Part shown: positions 37,261 to 48,560 of the stretch, one piece after another | Layout of the letters: every line of letters begins with the position of its first letter | Position numbering within the stretch: the stretch's first letter is position 1 | NCBI RefSeq assembly: GCF_037893015.1 | Contig: NC_133660.1 | Span: forward strand, 281,481,067-281,545,066 | Direction of reading: 5' to 3' | Length of the DNA stretch: 64,000 nt | Origin: Macrotis lagotis | Taxonomy: Eukaryota > Chordata > Mammalia > Peramelemorphia > Peramelidae | Made by a program: the position numbers and the translations under genes | The notes under the pieces: model-generated | Seen by the model: the letters and a program-made list of their open reading frames with translations, nothing else | Told to the model about the DNA's origin: nothing | Databases searched by the model: none

Positions 37261-38019
37261 ACAGTAGTTTTGGGGAGCTGAAATTCATACTAGGATTTGC
37301 CAATGAGGAATAAAGTCTTGATTGACCAGTCAGACCCAGTCCAATGCAGAAGTAACGAGGACACAGAGTCCTCTATCCATCACTCATGCTGCATTTGGAA
37401 GTGAACTTGGAAGAGCTAAAGTTAGGTAGAAACTATTCAATCCGAACCCATTCTACTCAAAAAGCAAGACTGTGTATTGGAGAGAGCATGCCCCTTGGGC
37501 ATTGGGAGGTAATGTTTGTACTTTTGTTCTTGTATCTTCAAAGTAAATTTCCCTAAGTAAAAACAAACAAAAACCTTGCCAACCAAAATCAAGGGCCTGG
37601 AGCTAAGGGAACTGAGAACAAACTGAGTCCCCAAATAAAGTCCCAACTACATGGCCCTTGAAGGGAGCAGTTTGGATCCTGCGACTCGAGAATTGTAGAT
37701 TCAGCTTCCTAGAGAGGGGAGGAGGGAATTTTAGATAGCATCGAGTTCTAGAACCAGGTTTCTTGGAGAGAAAAGGAGCAAAAGCACCTTAAAGTTGGTG
37801 CAACAGGAAGAATTCCTGAATGAACTTGCTAGGGAGAAGGGGCAGACCCATGGCTATGGGGAAGAACAAAGAATAGAACTCTGATGAATGAACTAGGAGA
37901 GTGGTCTTACCAAAAACTCCAAGCACAAGGTGCCCTTTGCGAGGAACCTACACATTTGGGGCAGTACTAGAAGAATGGAGCATGTATGTAGAGTTCCCTA
38001 GAGGCACAAGGGAGAGTAA

Positions 38020-38335
38020 AGGGTTTTTTTCTATATTGTTATTGTCTTTATACCATGCTTTTATTTAAATTTTTTGGCCTCAATGTGCATTAGAGAAATT
38101 GGTCATCAGTTTTTTTCTCTGCTTTATTTCTCCCTGTTTTAAATATTAGGACCACATGTATCTCATAAAAAGACTATGATCCAGTACTTTCTCAATTATC
38201 AAGACAAATTTTGTAGTATGGGTATTAATTATTTGACAAAATTCACCCATAGGTCTGTGTGGACCAGGAATCTTTTTCTTTGGTCTCTGGAAATTGCATT
38301 TTACTTTGGTGGTTGGAGACTGTCATCTTCCAGTG
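38020..38335 (-). mobile_element. L1 ORF2 fragment, antisense
   Basis: TCATAAAAAGACTATGATCC, GACAAAATTCACCCATAGGT and TGGACCAGGAATCTTTTTC parallel the antisense L1 reverse-transcriptase region. Confidence 0.45.
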
Positions 38336-38589
38336 TAAGATAACCTTTTGGTGGAGCCCCTAATCCTTGTTAGGGTTGTTTGGAGCAATTTGAACTTTGT
38401 TTCTCTTTCAAGGGTCCAATTCACAGGATGGTGCTATAAGCCAAAGGACTGTCTTCATCCCTGTGAATCTGCTGAGTCTCAGTGGAGAAAGGAGAGGCAA
38501 CTTTCATTTTTCAGAGCTCCTCTGAGCCAGTTGGGGGTGATTTTTCATTCTTTCTATGGGATGAAATAAAGACTGTCCCCTAGCTGATA

Positions 38590-38880
38590 ATATTTGTCCT
38601 TCATTCTCAAAGAAGGCCATGACATCAGGGAGGTGATAGCATGACAAGCATGTGAATTGGGTCTGAGTGATGGGGAGGCTGTGCTAAGTCTCCTCCCTGC
38701 CATCTGGATCCAGTGACCAGATATGAATCAGGATGGCTGGCGATGGCTCTGGAAGTGAGGCAATCAGGGTTAAGTGACTTGCCCAGAGTCACATAGCTAG
38801 TTGATGCCAGCTGTCTGAGGTCACATTCAAACTCTGGTCCTTCTGACTCTAAGGTCAGTGCCACTGAGCTGCCCTCCTCT
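38590..38880 (-). repeat. Composite SINE, second copy
   Basis: TTGTCCTTCATTCTCAAAGA (reversed tail), CCATCTGGATCCAGTGACCA, then the reversed tRNA-type head ending CCACTGAGCTGCC. Confidence 0.75.
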
Positions 38881-38927
38881 AAGTTGATATTGTTAGAATG
38901 AGAACTTGCTTAAGAACTGGCATCCTT

Positions 38928-39090
38928 GGGGCGGCTAGGTGGTGCAGTGGATAGAGCACCAGCCCTGGAGTCAGGAAGACCTGGGTTCAAATCCAGCCTC
39001 AGACACTTCATAATGACCTAGCTGTGTGGCCTTGAGCAAGCCACTGAACCCCACTGCCTTTCCAAAACAAAACAAAACAAAACAAAAAAA
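38928..39090 (+). repeat. tRNA-derived SINE (WSINE1-like)
   Basis: GGGGCGGCTAGGTGGTGCAG head, (AAAAC)n tail. AGAACTGG before and after suggests an 8-bp duplication. Confidence 0.92.
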
Positions 39091-39769
39091 GAGAACTGGG
39101 GTTTTTTAATTCATATTGTTAGACTACACCATTCAATGAGTCCGATCCTGAGGTTCCTGGAGGAGTGATTTCTTTTTTGAGAAGTTGCTGCAACAGAACC
39201 TAGTTCATGTACTACTTGAACCACGGGGACACCGCAGAGACTACGAAGCCAGTCTTTTTTTGTTTTGAATGGTTATGAATCTCCTAGGGAAAGTATGGAA
39301 TGTTCTGGGCCTAAACACAATGAACTTTTCACTAGGCTCTGACTTTCTGATCATAGAAACCCAGCTAAAGGGGCTTTTTTGTTCATCTACAAACTTGCCA
39401 GTGTTTTCCCCTGGGCAAGACATTGTTAATAAGATTTTCATTGAAAATCCAACTAAAATCATGCTGGATTTTTGGCCGAATTGGGGCTTGTGTGCAGATG
39501 GGTCCTGACTGACCTTGTCAAAGTTTGGAAATTCCCTTCTATGGTAAAGATCAGCAACCCCTCAGCAACTTAGTGCCTAGCATGTTAAAAAAGCATCCTG
39601 GCACCCTCCAAGGTTAAGTGACTTTCCCACAATGACGTGGGAGCAAAGAACTGGAAACAAAGTGCATGACCATTCACGAGGAGGACATTTGGGTAAACTG
39701 AGGCATGTGAGTGCAATGGGATAGCTCAGTGAGAAAAGAGCTTGGAGGACCTGGGAAGACTGGCAAGAA

Positions 39770-40012
39770 GGAAGGGATCAAGCATTTATTAATCATCTCC
39801 TGAATGCCAGAGACCATTTAGATGCTCATTTCATCCAACTCTGGAAGGGAGGTGCTGTGATTATTTCCATTTTACATTTGAGGAAATGGAGGCAAACCCA
39901 AGTTAACTGACTTCACTAAGGTCTCACAGCTGGTATCTGAGGGCAGAACTGAACCCGGTCTTCCAGCTCCTCATCCTGGTCCCTTACCCACGGTGCTCCC
40001 AGCTGCCTCATT
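39770..40012 (-). repeat. MIR/THER-type SINE, longer copy
   Basis: AGCATTTATTAATCATCTCC tail, TTTCCATTTTACATTTGAGG, ACTTCACTAAGGTCTCACAG core, in reverse order. Confidence 0.65.
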
Positions 40013-40529
40013 GACGTGGGACAACACAATGAAAGCAAAAGCAGGAAAACAATAGCGCAATGACTACAATGCAAATTTTAAAAAATAGCAGTGCTGAAAG
40101 GACTCCAGACTTTGAGTAAGTGAGAAAGGAATCATGGGCTGGGCGCAGAGTAGGGAGCCGTGAGGGCAGAATGGCACATACACTGCCAGATACAATTACT
40201 GTATCACTGGGCTTCTGTTTAACTCTTTTTCCTTGGTATAAGAGGACAGTATTTCCCAAAGTGACTGCGATATACAGAGTCAAGGCATCAATAAAACTAA
40301 AGAAAGGGGGGGGTGTACTTTATGGCAACAATGCCTCATGGGAGGAGACAAGTATTTTTCCTCCCTCCTCCCCATTGTTATACGCCCTTGTTATATGTGA
40401 TGTGGTCTTGGAGGGAGGAGAGTTTCCTCTCCCGATTTTTCTTTTTCTTAGGGCTTTGTGAGAGATGTTTTCTCATGAGGTTACTACCATCTGCAAGCTT
40501 AACAGAAACAGATGTCCTGGCTAAGCTAG

Positions 40530-40605
40530 ACTAGACTGGGCTGGACTGGGCTGGACTGGGCTGGACTGAACTGAAATGGACTGTGCTGGGTTGGATTGGA
40601 CTGAC
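40530..40605 (+). repeat. GACTGGGCTG decamer tandem repeat
   Basis: Three near-perfect GGGCTGGACT units in a longer CTGGACTGAACTG-type degenerate array. Confidence 0.85.
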
Positions 40606-42218
40606 CAGGACATGAGAGCACATGGGATCTAGGAGGGAGACTGGTCAGGGGTTCTGAAGAGAGTAGTTTCATGGCCAAACTTGGACCCAAGGAAGCTGGC
40701 TATGTCCAGGTTAGAAACTACCCCTGGAAATATCTGTGGTCAAATGACATATTTGCACAGTATGGGGCAGACAATCAGTGCTTAATAACTGCATGTTCCC
40801 CTCCCTTCCCTTTCAAAGGGCAGAATTCTGCCTTTTCTGTCAAATCCTATGGAAGAAGGAAAAGCCACACTCCAGCTACAGAATCCCTGGGTTATAAGGT
40901 CAATCCATGCCTGAATAAGAATTCCCTCTATGACATTCCCAAGGAGGATCTGTCCAGCCTTTACTTGAAGACCTTAAGTGATGGGGAGCTCACTCCTGGC
41001 TTGCCCAGTCTTCTGGGGCCAGCTCTCCTCATTAGGGAATTGTTCCTTTCATGACACCAGATCAGTCTTTGGTATCTAGCTCCTTGGCTTGCTCCTGGGT
41101 CACGCAAAATCAAGTCTAGACCTTCCTCCATGTGACAGCCCTTCAAAAACTTGGATATAGCTCCCTTATCTTCCCTCCCCCCAATCCACCAACCTTCTCT
41201 TCCAGTCATTGTCCCAAGAATTAGGGACACAAGAAGCAGCAAAGGAATGTCCCTGCCCTCAAAAAGCTCCCAATCTGATCTCTTGCTAAAATGAACTCAA
41301 GTCATGTTCAACCCCTTGCCAAGCATTCTGACAGTCCCAGTATGACCAGGGTTCGAGACCCTTTGCCATCCCTTCCTCCTCTGGATGCTCTTCAGCTCAT
41401 CAACAGTCTTGTTAATCTCTGGTGCCCAGATCAGCCTTCCAGTGTCATGGCAACACCTGTAAAGAAGGTACGGCGGGGGAGGGAGCCAAATGGCGACAAG
41501 AGAGGATCGTCTCTTAGGCACTCTCTCATAAAACCTATAAACTAAGGACTCTAAATTTTCGAGAGACAGAACCCACAGAGGGGACCCAGTGAGGCAGTTC
41601 TCCTACTTAAGGTAGCCTGAAAAAGAGCAGAAAGGCTCTGCTCCCCAGGGTCAGAGGGGTGGCCCGCCAGAGGGGTGGCCTGTCAGAGCAAAAGAACTTC
41701 AGCCTCCCAGAGGAAGCCCCAGGGTGCTGGGAGCCACGGCTCACAGCAGCAGGGGAGTTTCCTGACCTACACCTCTGGGAGCACCAGGCACAAAGTGGGG
41801 GAACAGCGGGGGACCTCTGCCAGAGTGAGCATGTGAAGCCCAGCTCTCAGGGCACACAGTGAGCAGCTTGGCCAAGGCAGTCCAGATCCAGGAAACAGAA
41901 GCAGGCAGGGCTGGTAAGCAGGAGCCCCCAGGGCATGAGCCCATTGACCCTAGGGAGGGGAGTGAAGAGAGACTGCCGAGCTCTGTCCTGTGCCCCTGGA
42001 ACAGGACACTGGGGCTCTGACCACATTCAGATCCTGGTTGCAGTCTAGGCCCCCCCATAGAACAGCAGGGCCACCCCCCACCTGAGCCCCATGGCAGTGC
42101 GGGGGAGCTTGTGGTCATTCACAGACAAGGAGGGAGGACAGAGCCTCACACACTGAGACCCTTGTGGGAGTGTCCCAAAAGCTCAGGAAGCACCCCAAAA
42201 CAGGCTTAGGCTGGGAAA

Positions 42219-43300
42219 ATGAGCAAGCAGAGAAGCAAGAGGAGCACCATTGAGAAATATTTTGCCTGTGAGCCCAGGAAGGATCAAAACACTCAGTCTG
42301 AAGATGAGGAAGCACAAGCTCCTGCATCTAAAGACTCCAAGAAAAACAGAAATTGGGCTCAGGCTATGACAGAGCTCAAAAAAGACTTTGAAAATCAAAT
42401 GGGGGAGTTGGAAGAAAAACTGGGAAAAGAAAGGAAAGAGATGCAGGAAAAACATGAAAATGAAGTCAGCAGCTTAGTCAAGGAAATCCAAAAAAAAAAG
42501 GCTGAAGAAAATAGCATGCTAAAAAACAGCTTAGGTCAAATGGGTAAGACAGTTCAAAAAAGTTATTGAGGAGAAGAATGCTTTAAAAAGCAGAATTGGC
42601 CAGATGGAAAAAGAGATAAGAAAGCTCTCTGAGGAAAACAAATCCTTCAGACAAAGAATAGAACTCAGGGAGATTGATGTATTTATGAGAAATCAGGACT
42701 CAATACTTCAAAACCAAAAGAATGAAAAATTAGAAGAAAATGTGAGACATCTCATTGAAAAAACAACTGATATGGAAAATAGACTTAGAAAAGATAATCT
42801 AAAAATTATTGAATACCTGAAAGTCATGACCAGGTAAAGACATCATTTTCAAAGAATTACTACAGGAAAATTACCCTGATATCCTAGAACCAGAGGGCAA
42901 AATAGAAATGGAGAGAATCCACTGATCCCCCCGAGAAAGAGATCCCAAAAAACCAACCCCTAGGAATATTATAGCCAAGTTCCAGAACTCCCAAGGCAAA
43001 GAGAAAATATTACAAGCAGCCAGAAGGACACAATTCAAATATCATGGAGCTACAGTCAGGATCACACAGGACTTAGCAGCAACTACATTAAAAGCTTGTA
43101 GTGCTTGGAATATAATATTCCAGAAGGCAAAAGAGCTTAGAATGCAACCGAGAATCAACTACCCAGCAAGGCTGAATGTCCTCTTCCAGGGAAAAAGATG
43201 GACTTTCAATGAACCAGGGGAATTTCAAATGTTCCTGTTGGAATGGCCAGATCTAAACAGAAGGTTTGATCTTCAAATACAGGACTCAGGTGAAGCATAG
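42219..43300 (+). pseudogene. HAL1/L1 ORF1 (RNA-binding coiled-coil protein), disrupted
   Basis: Starts MSKQRSKRSTIEKYF, followed by a long Lys/Glu-rich coiled coil (LEEKLGKERKEMQEKHENE) and then an RRM-like region (MENRLRKDNLKIIEYL). The C-terminal domain has PRNIIAKFQNSQGKEKILQA and PRINYPARL, with the order and motifs of L1 ORF1p. The frame is broken by two one-base shifts (in the A-tract near 42555-42562 and near 42830) and by one TGA near 42923, so it no longer encodes the full roughly 360-aa protein. Confidence 0.8.
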
Positions 43301-43809
43301 AGAGTGGAGGAGAAGGGAGAAATATGAGGGACTTAATGATGATGAACTGCATGTATTCCTGCATAGAAAAGTGACACTGATAATACTCATATGAACCTTC
43401 TCAGTTAATAGAGCAGGTAGAGGGAGCTTTTATAGATGAAGCATAGGAGAAAGCTGAATTTGAAGATAAAATATGGTGTAAAAATGGAGTCAATAGGAAA
43501 AAAGGAAAATGTAATGGGAGAAAGAAAAAGGAGAGGGGGAATAGGCCAAGATATTTCATATAATAAGATTTTTCTTTATTACAATGAGCTATTGCAATGA
43601 TATGGAAGGGGGAAGGCAAGGGGGGAATGAGGGAATCTTTGCCCTCATCAGAGGTGGCTAGGAGAGGAAACAGCATATATACTCAATGGGGTATAGACAT
43701 CTGGAGTAAGGAGGAGAGAAGGGGACAGGGGGAAGGGGTGGGGATGTGAATGAAGGAGGAGAGGATGAACCATGGGGGGAGAGTGGTCAGATATAACACA
43801 TTTTCTTTT

Positions 43810-43955
43810 TTACTTCTTGCAAGGGGCTGGGATTGGATGGCCTGTCTGAGACCATAGGGCCAGGTAGATGCTAGGCCTAAGGGGTAGTATGGGGGCTCAG
43901 GGCCTCTTGGCCCCAGGGCCAGGGATCTGTCTTCTGTGCCACTCAGCTACCCTAC
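43810..43955 (-). repeat. G-rich SINE-like segment in HAL1 3' region (1)
   Basis: Diverged reverse SINE text: GCAAGGGGCTGGGATTGGAT, GGCCCCAGGGCCAGGGATC, GTGCCACTCAGC. Shares the GGNTGG-rich character of the 44155 copy, so it may belong to the element's own 3' sequence. Confidence 0.5.
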
Positions 43956-44154
43956 AGCAGAGTCAGAGTGAAAGGAGAGTGAAAATATAGTACATAGTAG
44001 TGGAGAAATACAAAAGGAGAGAGTTGCGATCAGCAATGGCAATGGTGGAAAAATATGGAAGTAACTTTTGCGATGGACTTACCATAAAGAATGTGATCCA
44101 CCCGCGATAGAGCTGGTGGTGTTGGAACACAGACTGAAGCACGTTTTTAATTAT

Positions 44155-44306
44155 TATTGGGGGGGGGGTGCAGGGCAAATGGGGCTGGGTGGCCTGCCTG
44201 GGGCTACATAGCAGGGTGATTATTGGGTGTCTGAGGCCAGACTTGGACCCCAGTGCTCCTGGCTCCAGGGCTGGTGCTCCATCCATTGCACCACCTGGCC
44301 ATACCT
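44155..44306 (-). repeat. G-rich SINE-like segment in HAL1 3' region (2)
   Basis: GCAGGGCAAATGGGGCTGGG, GGTGATTATTGGGTGTCTGA, CCATTGCACCACCTGGCC: a distinct subfamily of the common SINE. Confidence 0.65.
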
Positions 44307-44574
44307 ACAATTATTACTATTATTTTTAATTTTAATTTTTTTCTCTCCCCTTTACTTTATCACTCAAGTGAGTCTATAGTTTTTGGGGGAGGGGGTATTT
44401 TGTTTACTCTTAAACAAGAATATTTTATTAATGTATAAAAAACATTTGTACAAAGTGAGAATAAATATTAAATTTAAAAAATTAAAGAAAAGAAGGTACA
44501 GGATGTATGCTGGGCAGCTCGAGGGCAGGAGGGCTGGATGGCAAGAGAGAAACACTCTAGTTCTGTGGACCAGT

Positions 44575-44770
44575 CAGTGAGGTAGGCAGAGGGAGCAGTG
44601 GACTTGGAGACAGGAAGATCTAGGTTCAAATCCTGCCTCATCCTGGGTGAGTCACTTAATTTGTCTACATCAGTTTCCTCATCTGTAAAATGGGGATAAT
44701 GGGAGCGCCTAGGTTGTGAGAGATGAGATATTTGCAAAACACTACAAAAATGCAAGCATTGTCACAAAGA
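44575..44770 (+). repeat. MIR-type SINE
   Basis: GGAGCAGTGGACTTGGAGAC, GGTGAGTCACTTAATTTGTC, TCAGTTTCCTCATCTGTAAA, ATGGGGATAATGGGAGCGCC: MIR core in order. Confidence 0.75.
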
Positions 44771-45020
44771 ATCAATCAATAAGATTGCATTAATTCCTAT
44801 ATGCCTATGGAATTTATTTATTAATTCCTATATCTATTGTTTTGTGTGCCAATCACTGTCCTACATTCCAAGGATGCCAAGAGCAATAGCCATTTCTACC
44901 CTCAAGAGGCTAAGGCTCAAGAGGAAGAGGTCAGCTTCTGTGTGTAAATTAATAAATTGGGGGACTTTGGCTGGCAGCAGCCTAGGAGGATTGCTCCAGA
45001 GCTGAAAGGGTCTGGAGAGA

Positions 45021-45113
45021 GAGAGAGCAGGTAGAGGGAGCTTTTATAGATGAAGCATAGGAGAAAGCTGAATTTGAAGATAAAATATGGCCTATTCCCC
45101 CTCTCCAGAGAGA
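45021..45113 (+). repeat. Chimeric insertion: HAL1-derived direct plus inverted segments
   Basis: 45024-45090 is identical over 67 bp to 43410-43476. 45088-45106 is the exact reverse complement of 43530-43548 (19 bp). The insert is flanked by a perfect 17-bp duplication GAAAGGGTCTGGAGAGA (45004-45020 and 45114-45130). There is no poly(A) tail. Confidence 0.85.
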
Positions 45114-45139
45114 GAAAGGGTCTGGAGAGATCAGGAGTT

Positions 45140-45290
45140 CCACCTGCCTTATTTTATTAATGGGGAAACTTGAAGCCAGAATGTGACTTGCTCAAGGTCA
45201 CACAGTCAAGTGTCAGAGTTGGTTTCTGCAACCTGTGACACTGTGCTGCTTCCCAGGCTCTTTCTCCAGATTTGTTTCCTCCCTGTAATC
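45140..45290 (-). repeat. MIR-type SINE, degraded
   Basis: TTTATTAATGGGGAAACTTG, GACTTGCTCAAGGTCACACA: reversed MIR core. Confidence 0.6.
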
Positions 45291-46008
45291 TGAGTAAGTC
45301 AGATGAGGATCATAGGATTCCAGAGTCCCCTCTCCCCATTCATTTTTACAGATGAGGAAACTGAGTCAGAGAGCATCAAAGGGATGTGGGTTGGGGCCAC
45401 AGAGGCAGGTCTCCCAAATACAGTGTTCTCTGAGATTTGAGGAGTAGAGAAGGCTTCCCCTTGCCATCAGCCACCCTCTCACCATCCTGTGATGGGCAAC
45501 TTGTTGGATGTGGGCACAGCCAGAGTCAGAATGTCTGTAGGCACACAGATCCCCGCTTTGTCTATTCCTCTCCTTCCTTGGAGCAGCTGAGTGGGAACAG
45601 ATGTGAGGGGGAAAGGATCTTGTCTCCAGGAAGCTGAGCAATCAGCAGACAGTCCCCAGGCAAAGATCAGCTACCAGTGCAGCTCAACAGACTCTGCCTG
45701 TGTCTCTGTTTCCCTCCTCAGTAAAAAGAGGGCTCAGAGAAGATCAGTGACTCTCAGCCAGTGCAGACCCCAGAGACCCAAGGAGTGATCTACAACAATA
45801 AACAATAGCCATTCCAGTGAGCAGGATGTTATTCTGTTATCCCATTTTCCAAGTGACTAAGCTGAGGCTCAGGGTCAATGCCACGGGCAGTAAGAATCCC
45901 AGTCCTTCACCACTCTGCCAACATGCCCATGGTGGGCCAAATAAAGACTTTCCCTTTGTCGGTTCCTATTCTCCAATGTCTTCTGATGTTTCAAGAATTC
46001 ATGAAATC

Positions 46009-46161
46009 GGGCGGCTAGGTGGCGTAGTGGATAAAGCACTGGCCTTGGAGTCAGGAGGACCTGGGTTCAAATCTGGTCTCAGACACTTAATTACCTAGCT
46101 GTGTGGCCTTGGGCAAGCCACTTAACCCCATTTGCCTTGCAAAAACCTAAAAAAAAAAAAA
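46009..46161 (+). repeat. tRNA-derived SINE with 16-bp target duplication
   Basis: AAGAATTCATGAAATC (45993-46008) and AAGAATTTATGAAATC (46162-46177). Confidence 0.93.
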
Positions 46162-47489
46162 AAGAATTTATGAAATCAAAATTCCTTTAAAAGCACCATC
46201 GAACTCATTGCCACTTTCCATCACTACACAGCTGCTCATTCGATGGATACCAATGTGACTACCACCAGCAATGGTATCTGAGAAATACCTTAATGTTATT
46301 CAATGTGTTTATTATGTGCTTGGCCCTGTTTGAGGCCATAACATACAGACAAAAGGGGACCGTTGCCTGCCCTCAAGGGAATTCCATTCTATTGAGGAGG
46401 CTAACATGCAGAAATCTCTAGACATAAGTACAAAGACAAGGTTTGGAGGGGAGGGGAGGCTGGTCCCAGCAGTTGAGGGCATCAGAAAGGCTTCATGTTG
46501 TAGGAGTTGAGCTTTGAAGGAAGGTGATGGGAGATGATGGGCATGGAGCTGTCCCTCCCTGTGTGACCTTCTGAAAGTTGCCCACTCTCAGATGCTCAGT
46601 CCCTTTGTCTGTGAATGGACCTAGCCATTCTTGTCATCCCTGCAGGGGTCAGAGGGTGAGCAGGAGTCCCTGGTAGATCACAAGATGCCCATCAGTCCCC
46701 GGTTTTGGGGCTATGTTTTGTGGAGGGTCAGGCAGAGGCCCAGGTGGGGCTGGCATTGGCCTTGAAGGGTGGCAGGAGATCTGGGGCTTGGTGCCAGGAA
46801 CCTGGCCTGCTAAGTATGCCACAGCTCCGTCTGGAATCCCTGACATGGGGCCAGGTCTATTGGTGGAACTCTATCCTGATCCCTGGGTCTCTGTAACCCG
46901 GCCCTGAGGTGGCAGGGATTGGCTGACCTGGTTACCATGAAGCCTGTTTGGCAGGACAGATGTGTGGGGGCTGAACTGGCCCTGCCGCTTAGGGCCCGAC
47001 AGATGCAGAGGGAGCAGGAGGTGAAGATGAGGGAGAAAGGAGGGGGGCCCTCGTCAGGGCTGGACCCTGCTCTTCTCTCTCCAGGCCCCCTGTGGCTTCT
47101 GTCCTCACTCATTTCCTATTGGCTTCTCTGCTAGTAGCAGGGACAGCTTTGCTTTTGCCTCTGTCTTCCCAGCACCCAAGGCGATGCTGTCACACAGTAG
47201 GCACTTACTCCACGCACACATTGTTAAACTCTCTTTGATGGGATGGCTGGTTTTCCTGAACTACTTTTATTTTTGTCACAAAGAATAACTCTAGGAAAAG
47301 GAGAGGAGAGTTCGACACTTGGGCTTAATGGTGACATAAATAGAAATCATTAAAGAAATAATTGCTCATTACATAAACTAATTGAGGAAATGGGATGTTC
47401 CGGTGGTAGGACTTAAGGCCAGCCCCATTGGGATTTCAAGTCCTGCCATTTACTCATCCCCCTGCCCTTGCACTCCCTTGGTGTCTGTC

Positions 47490-47960
47490 AGGAAGTTCAG
47501 GAGGTATCTACCAAGTGCTGGCCCCTGCGCCAGCTCTGAAAAACCGGGCGCTATCCTCAAGGAGCTTACAATTTAACCAGAGGACAGTAGCAAAAACTCA
47601 TAAAGTACAAATAAAACCACAGACTGGATGAATGAGAAGTAATGAACAGAGGGAGTGGAGGAGGTGGGATGCGGGCAGGGGTTTAGTTGGCACTTGAAAA
47701 GAGTCAGGGAGGGCAGATGGGGGGATTGGGGCCTGCAGGACGGAGAAAAAATGTCCAAAGTCAAAAGATGGTTGCCAAGGGGTCATTGGAAGGAAGAGAA
47801 CCGTGGAGGAGTGAGGAAGAAGGAGCCTGGAAAGGTGGCCAGAGCCAGGTTAGGGAGGACTATGAAGGTTTTGTGTTTGACCCGGAGGTCACTGAATAGG
47901 GGCTGATAGGGTCAGAGGACTTTTCAAAATCGCTTTGGGGAGGCAGATAATACCCTCCCT
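47490..47960 (+). repeat. Second partial copy of the 1.1-kb dispersed repeat
   Basis: TACCAAGTGCTGGCCCCTGC, CAAGGAGCTTACAATTTAAC, GAGCCAGGTTAGGGAGGACT, GTTTTGTGTTTGACCC, ATAGGGTCAGAGGACTTTTC. Same order as the first copy, with gaps. Confidence 0.5.
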
Positions 47961-48389
47961 CCCCATCCCTCCCAGCAGCCATTGCTATAGTCCGAAATGA
48001 GGGCTTTGTTGTCATGACGCCTAGAAGAGATTTGGAAGATGATCTTATCAAACCCTTTCATTTTAGAGAGAAATCCAGGGTCCAGAGAAAGTCACAGAGC
48101 AGGCTTGGTGGCAGGCCTGAGCTTGGACCCCAAATCTCCCTGCCTGCCTGCTTGCCCACGGCCTGTTCATACTTCCATCCTTACTCTGACTATAACGATC
48201 CAGATTCATGTGTCCCCACAACTCCCCAACTCCATGTGACTGGAGCAAGGATAATCATTCCCATTCCCCTCTCTTCAAGTTCTGACTAACAGAGAAACTG
48301 AGGATCAGAGAGATCTACCCTGATGTCCATAGCACCTCCCTCAGTCCTTGAAAGGGTTCAGAGATTAAAGAGAGAGGGAAGAAAATTAG

Positions 48390-48560
48390 TATGTACATAG
48401 CTTTTGATCTTCACAGCATCTTAGGAGATAGGTACTGTTATTAATCCCATTTTACAGTTGAGGAAACTGAGGCAAAGAGAGGTTAAATGGTTACTAAGGA
48501 TCGAAAGTTGGATTTGAACAGAAGTCTTTCTGACTCCAGGATCAGGATTTTATCTATTTA
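48390..48560 (-). repeat. MIR-type SINE
   Basis: TCTTCACAGCATCTTAGGAG, CCCATTTTACAGTTGAGGAA, TTTGAACAGAAGTCTTTCTG. Confidence 0.7.

Larger units (their letters stand above)
41475..44488 (+). mobile_element. HAL1-type (half-L1) retrotransposon with target-site duplication
   Basis: A full insertion rather than a fragment. AAAGAAGGTAC occurs exactly at 41461-41471 and 44489-44499. The 5' end reads GGGGGAGGGAGCCAAATGGC, closely like the start of mammalian L1 5'UTRs. A roughly 745-bp 5'UTR is followed by ORF1 (42219-43300). About 1.2 kb of noncoding 3' sequence follows, ending A-rich with AATAAA (about 44460). No ORF2 endonuclease or reverse transcriptase is present. An ORF1-only L1 relative is the known HAL1 type, which must rely on L1 machinery. 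The family name is from memory. Confidence 0.75.
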
